Source: Pseudomonas extremorientalis
GTDB lineage: Bacteria > Pseudomonadota > Gammaproteobacteria > Pseudomonadales > Pseudomonadaceae
Assembly (NCBI RefSeq): GCF_001870465.1
Contig: NZ_MDGK01000041.1
Location: forward strand, 62,001 to 126,000
Length of the DNA stretch: 64,000 nt
Direction of reading: 5' to 3'
The position numbers and the translations under genes are program-made. How positions within the stretch are numbered: the stretch's first letter is position 1; each line of letters begins with the position of its first letter. Shown one piece after another: positions 53,440 through 60,394 of the stretch. The notes under the pieces are model-generated. The model saw only the letters and a program-made list of their open reading frames with translations. It searched no databases and was not told where the DNA came from.

Positions 53440-53534
53440 GCGGTTGTGCAGTGGCTGGATAGCCGGGGCTTTCAGGGCGGTTGTCTCATGGCTGATACAG
53501 CACGGCCATCATTTAGCCTTGCAGTTATCGCAAG
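53440..53534 (+). promoter_or_regulatory. Repeats upstream of the fap sigma-54 promoter
   Basis: Imperfect direct repeats GCGGTTGT-N4-TGGCTG at 53440 and 53477 (37 bases apart), a matching GCTGATACA at 53421 and 53491, and an inverted repeat CTTGC-N7-GCAAG at 53518-53534. All lie 55-150 bases upstream of the predicted start, the place expected for activator binding. The 53301-53439 part of this 330-base gap holds nothing else I can name. Confidence 0.4.
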
Positions 53535-53562
53535 CCTTTGAAAAACAGTAATAAATCAAAAG

Positions 53563-53578
53563 CGGCACGGCTTCTGCT
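53563..53578 (+). promoter_or_regulatory. Sigma-54 promoter of the fap operon
   Basis: CGGCACGGCTTCTGCT matches TGGCACGNNNNTTGCW with two deviations and correct GG-to-GC spacing. Start predicted near 53589, about 42 bases before the fapA GTG. A sigma-54 activator gene lies at the far end of the operon. Confidence 0.75.
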
Positions 53579-53630
53579 CTTTCCCTGACAACGTTGTTTA
53601 GGGTCAGCGTTGAGAATAAGGAATGCCGCC

Positions 53631-54089
53631 GTGATCACATTCACTCAAGGTTCGATGAACGTACTGCTGGCCAGCTGTGTACTCAGCGCCAGTATCAGTC
53701 TTCCAGCCCTGGCAGGTGACGGCGTGATCGTGACGGGCCGCAACGTACAGGGCCACATGTATGGCCGTTCCTCCTTTGGTCCTGACCCTTATCCCCAGAC
53801 CGCCAACGCCAATCCCAGCCGAGAAATCAACAGCGCCCTGTCGGGCGAGCTGAGCGACCGTGACTTCGGTAGCGTCAGCAGCGGCCTGGGCATTACCCGC
53901 GCCCTCCAGCCCAACAGCAACCTCACCGGCTTGAGCGCCACGCAAAACGGTATGTCCACGTTGGGTGCCGGCGCAGCAGCCAGCCGCTCGGGCGGCAGCG
54001 GCAGCATGGGCGGGCAGATCAGCGATTCGATTCAGCGCGGCATGGCGCCCTTGAGCAATCTGGGCGGCATGCTGGGTGGCAAACCATGA
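53631..54089 (+). CDS. fapA: FapA, functional amyloid operon protein
   Basis: 152 residues from a GTG start at 53631, chosen because AAGGA lies 8 bases upstream and a signal peptide (VITFTQGSMNVLLASCVLSASISLPALA) follows. The mature part is Gly/Ser/Asn-rich (SLGAGAAASRSGGSGSMGGQ). First gene of fapABCDEF; FapA is thought to influence how much FapB and FapC enters the fibre, perhaps as a periplasmic chaperone. The last 4 bases overlap fapB. Confidence 0.88.
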   Translation: MITFTQGSMNVLLASCVLSASISLPALAGDGVIVTGRNVQGHMYGRSSFGPDPYPQTANANPSREINSALSGELSDRDFGSVSSGLGITRALQPNSNLTGLSATQNGMSTLGAGAAASRSGGSGSMGGQISDSIQRGMAPLSNLGGMLGGKP

Positions 54090-54637
54090 AACGCGCCCTG
54101 TTCATTCTGGCCCTGCTGGGCAGCGCCGTGGCCATGGCCGACAACACCGCCGTCATCAACAACAGCGGCAAGGACTACACCGGCAACCTGATGATCAACC
54201 AGGCGGCGGGCAACCAGCAGCAAACGGCAAACAACCGCGCTGTCACGCTGGGCGGCCAGGCCACCACCGGCAATACCCAGAGGATGGATGGCAAGGTCGA
54301 CCCTTCCCTGAACGCCAAGGCGGCGATCGAGGGCACTTCTTTTACCAATGGCAACGGCATGTTGGGCGTCAACCAGTCCGCCGGGGCCAATAACCAATCA
54401 GTCAATGCCGTGCGGATCAGCGTCAATTCTGGCCCGCAAGCCATCGACGACAGCGTCCTGTTGCAACAGAACACGACGACGCTGGCAACCGACTCAGGGC
54501 TCACCCCCACCACTGGCAGCCGCCAGGTCGTGACAAGCGACCAGGCCTTCACCGGCAGCCGAGGAGTGATACAGGTGAACCAGAGTGCCGGGGTGGGGAA
54601 CCGAGTGGCTAACACCCTGGGCATCACTATCAAGTAA
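54086..54637 (+). CDS. fapB: FapB, minor amyloid subunit / nucleator
   Basis: 183 residues with signal peptide (MKRALFILALLGSAVAMA). Three degenerate repeats, with cores LMINQAAGNQQQ, MLGVNQSAGANNQ and VIQVNQSAGVGN, share the NQxAGxxNQ pattern of FapB/FapC amyloid units. Expected to seed fibres at the cell surface. Starts inside the fapA stop (ATGA), so it is coupled to fapA. Confidence 0.9.
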   Translation: MKRALFILALLGSAVAMADNTAVINNSGKDYTGNLMINQAAGNQQQTANNRAVTLGGQATTGNTQRMDGKVDPSLNAKAAIEGTSFTNGNGMLGVNQSAGANNQSVNAVRISVNSGPQAIDDSVLLQQNTTTLATDSGLTPTTGSRQVVTSDQAFTGSRGVIQVNQSAGVGNRVANTLGITIK

Positions 54638-54704
54638 CCGCTTGGTAGCACACGTTAGACCGTACCAACACTTAACCAACTAATTAGAAGCAAGGAGAAA
54701 CACC

Positions 54705-55451
54705 ATGAAACCTCAAATGGCTCTGAAACCAATGGTTTTCGCGCTCGCTGCACTCATGGCTGCTGCTGCTCAAGCAGGGGGTGGCTGGCATCCTGCGCCT
54801 CAACCTACCGGTGTGGTTGCCTCGGTGGTTACGGACGTGCAAAACAGTATCGGCAACAAGTTCGATGACACCAAGACCGAAAATAACGCGTCCAACGATA
54901 ATTCGGTGAACAGCAACAGCGGTAACGTCGGCGTTAACGTTCAATCCGGCAGCGGCAACCTGGCTGACAACTCTGGCGCGATCTCCAGCGCCAAGGGCGA
55001 CTTTGCTACTGTTTTCGCGGTAGTCGATGTCAACCAAAACAGCGCGCTGAACAACTTCATCAACAAAGGCACTCAAAACAATGCCTCCGTGGATAACGGC
55101 ATCAACGGTAACTCCGGCAACGTGGGTTACAACGGCCAAGCCGGTCAAGGCAACCAGGCTAAAAACAACCTGGTAATCACCACTGCTGATGGCAAAAACA
55201 TCGCAGCGGCCGCCAACACCGAGCAAAACTCGCTCGCCAACAACTACCTCAACACGGCGGCTACCAGCCACGGCTATGGCTATGGCGGCAAACCTCAGTA
55301 TGTCTCCAACAACTCGAGCCTCGACAACTCGGTTAACCGCAACTCCGGCAACGTAGGTGTGAACCTGCAATCCGGTGCCGGCAACCAAGGCAGCAACAGC
55401 CTCGCTGTAGGCCAAGGCTGCAGCGTTTGCGGCAGCGGCGTGCGCTTCTGA
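54705..55451 (+). CDS. fapC: FapC, major amyloid fibre subunit
   Basis: 248 residues, close to the ~250 of strain UK4 and much shorter than the P. aeruginosa protein. Signal peptide to about residue 24. Three imperfect amyloid repeats: residues 60-94 (NNASNDNSVNSNSGNVGVN...), 125-159 and 202-236, separated by two short linkers. The C-terminal CSVC (239-242) is the conserved CxxC of FapC. Strong AAGGAG site 8 bases before ATG; 67 bases after fapB. Secreted through FapF to form biofilm fibres. Confidence 0.93.
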   Translation: MKPQMALKPMVFALAALMAAAAQAGGGWHPAPQPTGVVASVVTDVQNSIGNKFDDTKTENNASNDNSVNSNSGNVGVNVQSGSGNLADNSGAISSAKGDFATVFAVVDVNQNSALNNFINKGTQNNASVDNGINGNSGNVGYNGQAGQGNQAKNNLVITTADGKNIAAAANTEQNSLANNYLNTAATSHGYGYGGKPQYVSNNSSLDNSVNRNSGNVGVNLQSGAGNQGSNSLAVGQGCSVCGSGVRF

Positions 55452-55457
55452 TCCAAC

Positions 55458-55488
55458 GGGGCCTTGGCAACAAGGCCCCTTTCTTTTT
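55458..55488 (+). terminator. Strong internal terminator after fapC
   Basis: GGGGCCTT, loop GGCAAC, AAGGCCCC followed by TTTCTTTTT. A canonical intrinsic terminator 7 bases after the fapC stop, within the otherwise continuous fapA-F unit. It should limit read-through into fapDEF. Confidence 0.88.
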
Positions 55489-55513
55489 CCGGTGTCTACT
55501 AGGTCATACGATC

Positions 55514-56194
55514 ATGCGCCTCGCGACCCTTTCCCTGCTGATGCTGCTCACCGGCCCGACCTGGGCAGGCACCATGGCGATCTCCGCCATGCCTGGCGGT
55601 GCAGTCATCTACAAGAAGGTCGAGAGCATCCGTGAACGCAAATTCGCCAACCTGGTGGAACAGAAAACCGATTTCAGCTGCGGTGCCGCGGCACTCGCCA
55701 CCATCCTGCGCCAGGGCTATTGGCTCGACGTCGACGAAGACCACGTGATCAAAGGCATGCTGGTCAATGCCGACCAGGACCTGGTTCGCACCCAGGGTTT
55801 TTCCATGCTGGACATGAAGCGCTACCTCGAAAGCATCGGCATGCGTGCCCGGGGCTACAAGATTTCGCCGGACACCCTGGTGACCGTGAAAATCCCCGTG
55901 GTAGTGCTGCTGGAGATTCGTGGCTACAAGCACTTCGTGGTGTTGCAGCGGGCCGACAAGGACTGGGTCTATATCGGCGACCCGGTGCTGGGCCACAAGC
56001 GCTATTCGCGCGACGACTTCGTCAAGGGTTGGAACGGCATCGTGTTCGCCGTGCTGGGTGAAGGCTACGACAAGGCCAATGCCTTGCTCGACCCGCCCAC
56101 ACCGCTGACCGCCAAGAACCAACTGAATGAGTTCAGGCCCGTAGGCGATGCCGAACTGATGGACTTCGGTTTCATCCAGAGCGACTTCTTTTAA
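55514..56194 (+). CDS. fapD: FapD, C39-type cysteine peptidase
   Basis: 226 residues with a signal peptide (MRLATLSLLMLLTGPTWA). Papain-like C39 triad: Cys56 in TDFSCGAAALATIL, His140 in GYKHFVVLQ, Asp156 in YIGDPVLGHKRY. Needed for fibre assembly, probably by processing or controlling FapF. ATG at 55514; the open frame before it overlaps fapC and the terminator. Confidence 0.92.
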   Translation: MRLATLSLLMLLTGPTWAGTMAISAMPGGAVIYKKVESIRERKFANLVEQKTDFSCGAAALATILRQGYWLDVDEDHVIKGMLVNADQDLVRTQGFSMLDMKRYLESIGMRARGYKISPDTLVTVKIPVVVLLEIRGYKHFVVLQRADKDWVYIGDPVLGHKRYSRDDFVKGWNGIVFAVLGEGYDKANALLDPPTPLTAKNQLNEFRPVGDAELMDFGFIQSDFF

Positions 56195-56232
56195 GAAGCA
56201 CAATAAGGGGCAGGACGCTCCAGGAGCAGCAG

Positions 56233-56976
56233 ATGAACACTTCCCGTTGGCTGACGGTCTTGTGTCTGGCAGCCTCAATGCCCGCTTATGCTTCATCGGC
56301 GTTCAAGCCGATCGAACTCAAGGATTCGGAAATGGCCGAATTGCGCGGTCGTTATGTAATGCCGGGGCGGATCATCAGCTTCGGTATTGTCATGAGCAGT
56401 ACCTGGACCAATGCCGTGGGCGACACCCTCACCGGCAAGGCCAGCATGCAAGTCGATTCATCGACCATTACACCGCAGTTCTACGTGCAGACCACCGGCT
56501 CGACCGGGAATGGCACCAACCCGAACACCGGCACCGGTAACGTCACTGGAGGTGCCGGCCTGGGCACCGGCACAGGCGTGACCCAGAGCGTGCGTGCTGC
56601 CGGCGACAAAAACACCGCCTACAACAATGTCGGGATCAACGTCACTGAAAACGGCTTTGCACCTTCCAATGCCGCGCAATCGGGACAGGTACTGGTGGCC
56701 GGCGGTACCGTGACCGGCGACAGCGCGGCAGGCCGCGTGAGCGTATCGGCCAACAATGGCGGTTTGCAAATGGCGATCCAGGCCAATCATAACCAAGGCA
56801 ACAGCCTCCAGCAGATTGGCGGCGGCCAGCTGCTGCAAGGCACGGTATTAACTGGAAACAGTAACTTCGTCAACAACATGACCCAACTCAACGTGGTCAT
56901 GAATAACGCATTGAACAACCCGGCGTTGAACTGCAATCTGGATCAACTCAAAGGCCTACGCACTCTCGGTTATTGA
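56233..56976 (+). CDS. fapE: FapE, amyloid-associated extracellular protein
   Basis: 247 residues, signal peptide MNTSRWLTVLCLAASMPAYA. The N-terminal LKDSEMAELRGRYVMPGRIISFGIVMSSTW is the conserved FapE block; the rest is Gly/Asn/Thr-rich with amyloid-like stretches (NQGNSLQQIGGGQLLQG). Found as a minor component of fibres in the literature. GGAG ribosome site before ATG. Confidence 0.88.
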   Translation: MNTSRWLTVLCLAASMPAYASSAFKPIELKDSEMAELRGRYVMPGRIISFGIVMSSTWTNAVGDTLTGKASMQVDSSTITPQFYVQTTGSTGNGTNPNTGTGNVTGGAGLGTGTGVTQSVRAAGDKNTAYNNVGINVTENGFAPSNAAQSGQVLVAGGTVTGDSAAGRVSVSANNGGLQMAIQANHNQGNSLQQIGGGQLLQGTVLTGNSNFVNNMTQLNVVMNNALNNPALNCNLDQLKGLRTLGY

Positions 56977-57025
56977 ACTACGCTGACCCTCGACACTTTC
57001 GCATTACAAAAGGACGGCTTATTTC

Positions 57026-58327
57026 ATGCATCGATCGTTATCGCTACGTGCGGTGGTCTGTTTAAGTACGCTCTTGCCCGCATCCGTGTTGTATGCCGCG
57101 CCAGACGCCGATATCGAAGCCCTCAAGCAGGAACTTCTGGAGCTCAAGCAGCGGTACGAAGTGCAACAGAAAGCCCTGGCGGTGTTGGAGCAACGGGTGC
57201 GCCAGGTCGAGGACACGCCGGCGACACCCGCGCCCAAGCGCCTGGCCAAATCCCCGGCGGACTTTCAAAAGGCCAGCGGTGCCACTGTGGCAGGCACGGG
57301 AGCGGCGGCGGCCTCCGGCGGTGCGGGCGGCGGCAGCTCCTATGGGCAGTCGCTCAAGGACGATTCGGCGCCTGCGCAAAGCGTGAGCAACCTCTATAAC
57401 GAGGCCAGCGGCTTCTTCGGCAATGGCAAATTCAGCTTTGAAACCGGCATCACCTATGCGCGCTACGATGCACGCCAACTGACGCTAAACGGCTTCCTGG
57501 CGCTGGACTCGATCTTCCTGGGCAATATCAACCTGGACCGGATCAAGTCGGATAACTGGACCCTGGACCTGACGGGGCGCTACAACGTCGACAACCGCTG
57601 GCAGTTCGATGTGAACGTACCGGTGGTGTACCGCGAGTCGACCTACCAGTCGGGCGGCGCCGGCAACAATGCCAACGCCACCTCGGAAGAATCGGTGAGC
57701 CGTGACCCGACCATTGGCGACGTCAACTTCGGTGTGGCCTACAAGTTCCTCGACGAAACCCCCACCCTGCCGGATGCGGTGGTGTCGCTGCGCGTCAAGG
57801 CGCCAACGGGCAAAGAACCGTTTGGCATCAAGCTGGTCAGGTCAACTGCCAACGACAACCTGTATGTACCGGAAAACCTGCCCACGGGTAATGGTGTCTG
57901 GTCGATTACCCCGGGTATCTCGCTGGTCAAGACCTTCGACCCTGCGGTGCTGTTTGGCTCGTTCTCCTATACCCATAACTTCGAGGAGTCGTTTGACGAC
58001 ATCAGCAGCGACGTCAACCAGAAAGTCGGCGGCAAGGTCAGCCTGGGTGACAGTTTCCAACTCGGTGTGGGCGTCGCGTTCGCCCTGAACGAGAAGATGA
58101 GTATGTCGTTCTCGGTCTCCGATCTGGTGCAGCGCAAGAGCAAGCTCAAGCCTAACGGAGGGGACTGGCAGTCGGTGGTGTCCAGCGATGCCAACGCCGG
58201 TTACTTCAACGTGGGCATGACCATTGCCGCGTCGGATAACCTGACGATCGTGCCGAACCTGGCGATCGGGATGACGGATGATGCGCCGGACTTTACGTTC
58301 AGCTTGAAGTTTCCGTATTACTTTTAG
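57026..58327 (+). CDS. fapF: FapF, outer-membrane amyloid export channel
   Basis: 433 residues. Signal peptide to about residue 26, then a short coiled coil (DIEALKQELLELKQRYEVQQKALAVLEQRV, with heptad leucines, about 28-58) that trimerises and plugs the pore, a flexible Gly/Ser/Ala segment, and a C-terminal 12-strand barrel ending in FTFSLKFPYYF with terminal Phe. Exports FapB, FapC and FapE. Last gene of the operon. Confidence 0.92.
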   Translation: MHRSLSLRAVVCLSTLLPASVLYAAPDADIEALKQELLELKQRYEVQQKALAVLEQRVRQVEDTPATPAPKRLAKSPADFQKASGATVAGTGAAAASGGAGGGSSYGQSLKDDSAPAQSVSNLYNEASGFFGNGKFSFETGITYARYDARQLTLNGFLALDSIFLGNINLDRIKSDNWTLDLTGRYNVDNRWQFDVNVPVVYRESTYQSGGAGNNANATSEESVSRDPTIGDVNFGVAYKFLDETPTLPDAVVSLRVKAPTGKEPFGIKLVRSTANDNLYVPENLPTGNGVWSITPGISLVKTFDPAVLFGSFSYTHNFEESFDDISSDVNQKVGGKVSLGDSFQLGVGVAFALNEKMSMSFSVSDLVQRKSKLKPNGGDWQSVVSSDANAGYFNVGMTIAASDNLTIVPNLAIGMTDDAPDFTFSLKFPYYF

Positions 58328-58333
58328 GGAGAG

Positions 58334-58382
58334 CCGGGGGGCTGCTTCGCAGCCCGACGCGGGGCAAGCCCGCTCGCCACAA
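58334..58382. repeat. REP element of the GCGAGCGGGC class
   Basis: GGGGGCTGCTTCGCAGCCC hairpin followed by GGGGCAAGCCCGCTCGCCAC. It equals one half of the REPIN at 42662 and has no inverted partner, so it is a single REP between fapF and the terminator. Confidence 0.8.
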
Positions 58383-58410
58383 CGAGCACGTTCGCCACAG
58401 CAGCACAAGG

Positions 58411-58448
58411 AAAAGCCCCGCAACGATAAGGGTCGTTGCGGGGCTTTT
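58411..58448. terminator. Bidirectional terminator between fapF and the sigma-54 activator gene
   Basis: AAAAGCCCCGCAACGA paired with TCGTTGCGGGGCTTTT around a six-base loop (TAAGGG... side). A/T runs on both sides make it work in both directions for the two convergent genes. Confidence 0.9.
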
Positions 58449-58461
58449 CGGTTTACCCGCC

Positions 58462-59787
58462 CTAGCGGATCTGGTGTTTGTGCAGCAACCGGTAGAACGT
58501 CGGCCGGGAAACCCCCAGCACACGGGCGGCGACACTCAGGTTGTCGCTGTGCCGGTCGAGCACATCGCACAGCGCCTGGCGTTCGGCGCGGTGCTTGTAG
58601 TCTTCCAGTGTAGCCATCGGCGGTGAAATTGCCTGTTCACTCTGCAATCCCAGATCAACGGCTTCGATCTGGCGCCCTTCAGCCAGCACCAGGCCACGGC
58701 GCACGCGGTTGGCCAGCTCGCGCACATTGCCCGGCCAGGCGTGCTTGGCCATGGCCACCAGAGCAATCTCGCTGAAACTGCGCGGGCGTCGGCCCGTCTC
58801 CTGGCTGTAAAAGCGCGAAAAATGGTTGGCCAGCATCGCCACGTCGCCATGGCGTTCGCGCAACGGCGCCGTCACCACTTGCAGGACGTTGAGCCGGTAA
58901 TACAAGTCTTCGCGAAAAGCGCCCCTTTCAACTGCGGCCTCCAGGTCGACGTGGGTCGCGGCCAACACCCGTACATCCACGGGAATGGGCTGGCTGCCAC
59001 CGACGCGCTCGATCTGTTTTTCCTGCAGAAAGCGCAGCAGGTTGGCTTGCAGCTCCATCGGCAAATCACCGATCTCATCCAGGAACAGCGTGCCGCCGTG
59101 GGCCGCTTCAATACGCCCGACCTTGCGCTGATGGGCGCCGGTAAACGCGCCCTTTTCATGGCCGAACAATTCGGACTGGATCAAGTGTTCCGGGATTGCC
59201 CCGCAGTTGATCGCGACAAAGGGCTTGGCATGGCGCTGGGACTGGCGGTGCAACGTCCTGGCCACCAGTTCTTTACCCGTGCCGCTGTCGCCACGGATCA
59301 ACACCGGCGATTCGGTGGGCGCCAGCTTGGACAGCAATTTACGCAGTTCACGGATCGCCCGGCTGTCGCCCAGCAGCTCATGCTCAGGCTCATCCACCAG
59401 GGTGTGGCCCTTGCCGCGCAAGCGCGCCATGCCAAAGGCACGGCCCAGGGTGACCTGCACCCGGGCGACGTCGAAGGGCAAGGTATGGAAGTCGAAAAAC
59501 CACTCGCAGACAAAATCACCGACGTTCTGCAGTCGCAGTACGTCCGGGCTGAGCACGGCAATCCACTCGGTGCCGCTGCGGCCAATCAACTCCTTGACCG
59601 CTTCGGGGCGTTCCAGGTGAGAGGGTTGCAGGCGCAGCAGGCCGACATCACAGGACCGCTCGCCGACCCCTTCCAGCGGGCAACTGTCGACCGCCCAGCC
59701 GGCCGCGCGCAAACCGGGCAGCAGGTCATGGCAATCGTCACAGGGATCAACCACTAGCAACCGACGTTGAACGGGAGGCATACCCAT
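58462..59787 (-). CDS. Sigma-54-dependent enhancer-binding protein
   Basis: 441 residues. A degenerate receiver-like N-terminal domain (RLLVVDPCDDCHDLLPGLRAAG, without a clear phospho-Asp), similar in outline to FleQ/VpsR types, then a AAA+ domain with Walker A GDSGTGKE, the sigma-54 contact loop GAFTGA in FGHEKGAFTGAHQRK (about 210-218) and Walker B TLFLDEIGDL, and a Fis-type helix-turn-helix at the C-terminus (NLSVAARVLGVSRPTFYRLLHKH). Converges on fap, whose promoter is sigma-54-like, so it is the likely fap activator. AAGGA precedes the ATG. Confidence 0.9.
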   Translation of the reverse strand: MGMPPVQRRLLVVDPCDDCHDLLPGLRAAGWAVDSCPLEGVGERSCDVGLLRLQPSHLERPEAVKELIGRSGTEWIAVLSPDVLRLQNVGDFVCEWFFDFHTLPFDVARVQVTLGRAFGMARLRGKGHTLVDEPEHELLGDSRAIRELRKLLSKLAPTESPVLIRGDSGTGKELVARTLHRQSQRHAKPFVAINCGAIPEHLIQSELFGHEKGAFTGAHQRKVGRIEAAHGGTLFLDEIGDLPMELQANLLRFLQEKQIERVGGSQPIPVDVRVLAATHVDLEAAVERGAFREDLYYRLNVLQVVTAPLRERHGDVAMLANHFSRFYSQETGRRPRSFSEIALVAMAKHAWPGNVRELANRVRRGLVLAEGRQIEAVDLGLQSEQAISPPMATLEDYKHRAERQALCDVLDRHSDNLSVAARVLGVSRPTFYRLLHKHQIR

Positions 59788-60132
59788 GACTGTTCCTTGG
59801 CGTCAAAATCGTTAAAGTTATTTAGAAACAACAGTTTGTGACGTCTGCTCGTAACCCTAGCAAGATCTTGACGCGACGCTTGTACGATTTCGCTATAAGT
59901 GTGGGCAAAAAGCCACTGGTCGGTGTTTTCAACGAAGAAAGTTGCGAACCTGGGAAACTTTCATTCAGCTTTCAAAACAGCCGCTTACATGACGTCAATC
60001 ACTAAAATCCGAAAATAGTTGTTCTAACATGTGACCCGTACCCCGCCATCGTGCATCAGTACAAGTAACCCGCCGCACGGTCAGCCCAACCGCCGGCAGT
60101 CACTTGAATGGGCATTTAGAGAGACGACCCAC
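59788..60132. other. 345-base intergenic region, no gene recognised
   Basis: AT-richer interval between the activator gene and an 86-codon gene on the other strand. It holds a TATAAG (59894) with TTGACG 20 bases before it, too far apart for a normal promoter, and no terminator or repeat. It probably contains divergent promoters and a long leader of the small gene. Confidence 0.5.
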
Positions 60133-60393
60133 ATGAACGCCCCGCTCCGCATCAACGAAGCTCTTTTGATCGCAGACCGTGCTTTCCAACCCTTTCAGTG
60201 CGTGGCCTGGCATGACGGCAATGGCGCCCTCAGCCTGAGCGTCATCGACCGCACCAATACCCGCATCGGCAGCCAGCAACTGGATGCCGGCGTCTATTCC
60301 GATCCAACTCAGTTGGAAAACTTGCTGTTGCAGGCTCGTGCCGAGCTGGACAAGAGCGGCTATCAATTGCAAACCTGGGCCATGCCGAAGTAA
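60133..60393 (+). CDS. Small hypothetical protein
   Basis: 86 residues, cytoplasmic, no membrane helix. MNAPLRINEALLIADRAFQPFQCVAWHDGNGALSLSVIDR suggests a small alpha/beta fold. I do not recognise a family. Ribosome site GAGAGACGA about 9 bases before the ATG; 34 codons further upstream are open but low-quality. The stop is 1 base from the end of the convergent toxin-like gene. Confidence 0.6.
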   Translation: MNAPLRINEALLIADRAFQPFQCVAWHDGNGALSLSVIDRTNTRIGSQQLDAGVYSDPTQLENLLLQARAELDKSGYQLQTWAMPK

Positions 60394-60394
60394 T

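Noticed and set aside
53610..53630. TTG at 53610 as the fapA start
   Set aside because: Would place the Shine-Dalgarno inside the coding region; GTG 53631 has a well-spaced AAGGA and begins the signal peptide.
54086..58327. Curli (csg) operon
   Set aside because: Repeats, C39 peptidase and trimeric coiled-coil porin are those of Fap; there is no CsgA-type repeat or CsgG lipoprotein.
59868..59899. TTGACG and TATAAG as a sigma-70 promoter
   Set aside because: Spacer is 20 bases, outside the usual 16-18.
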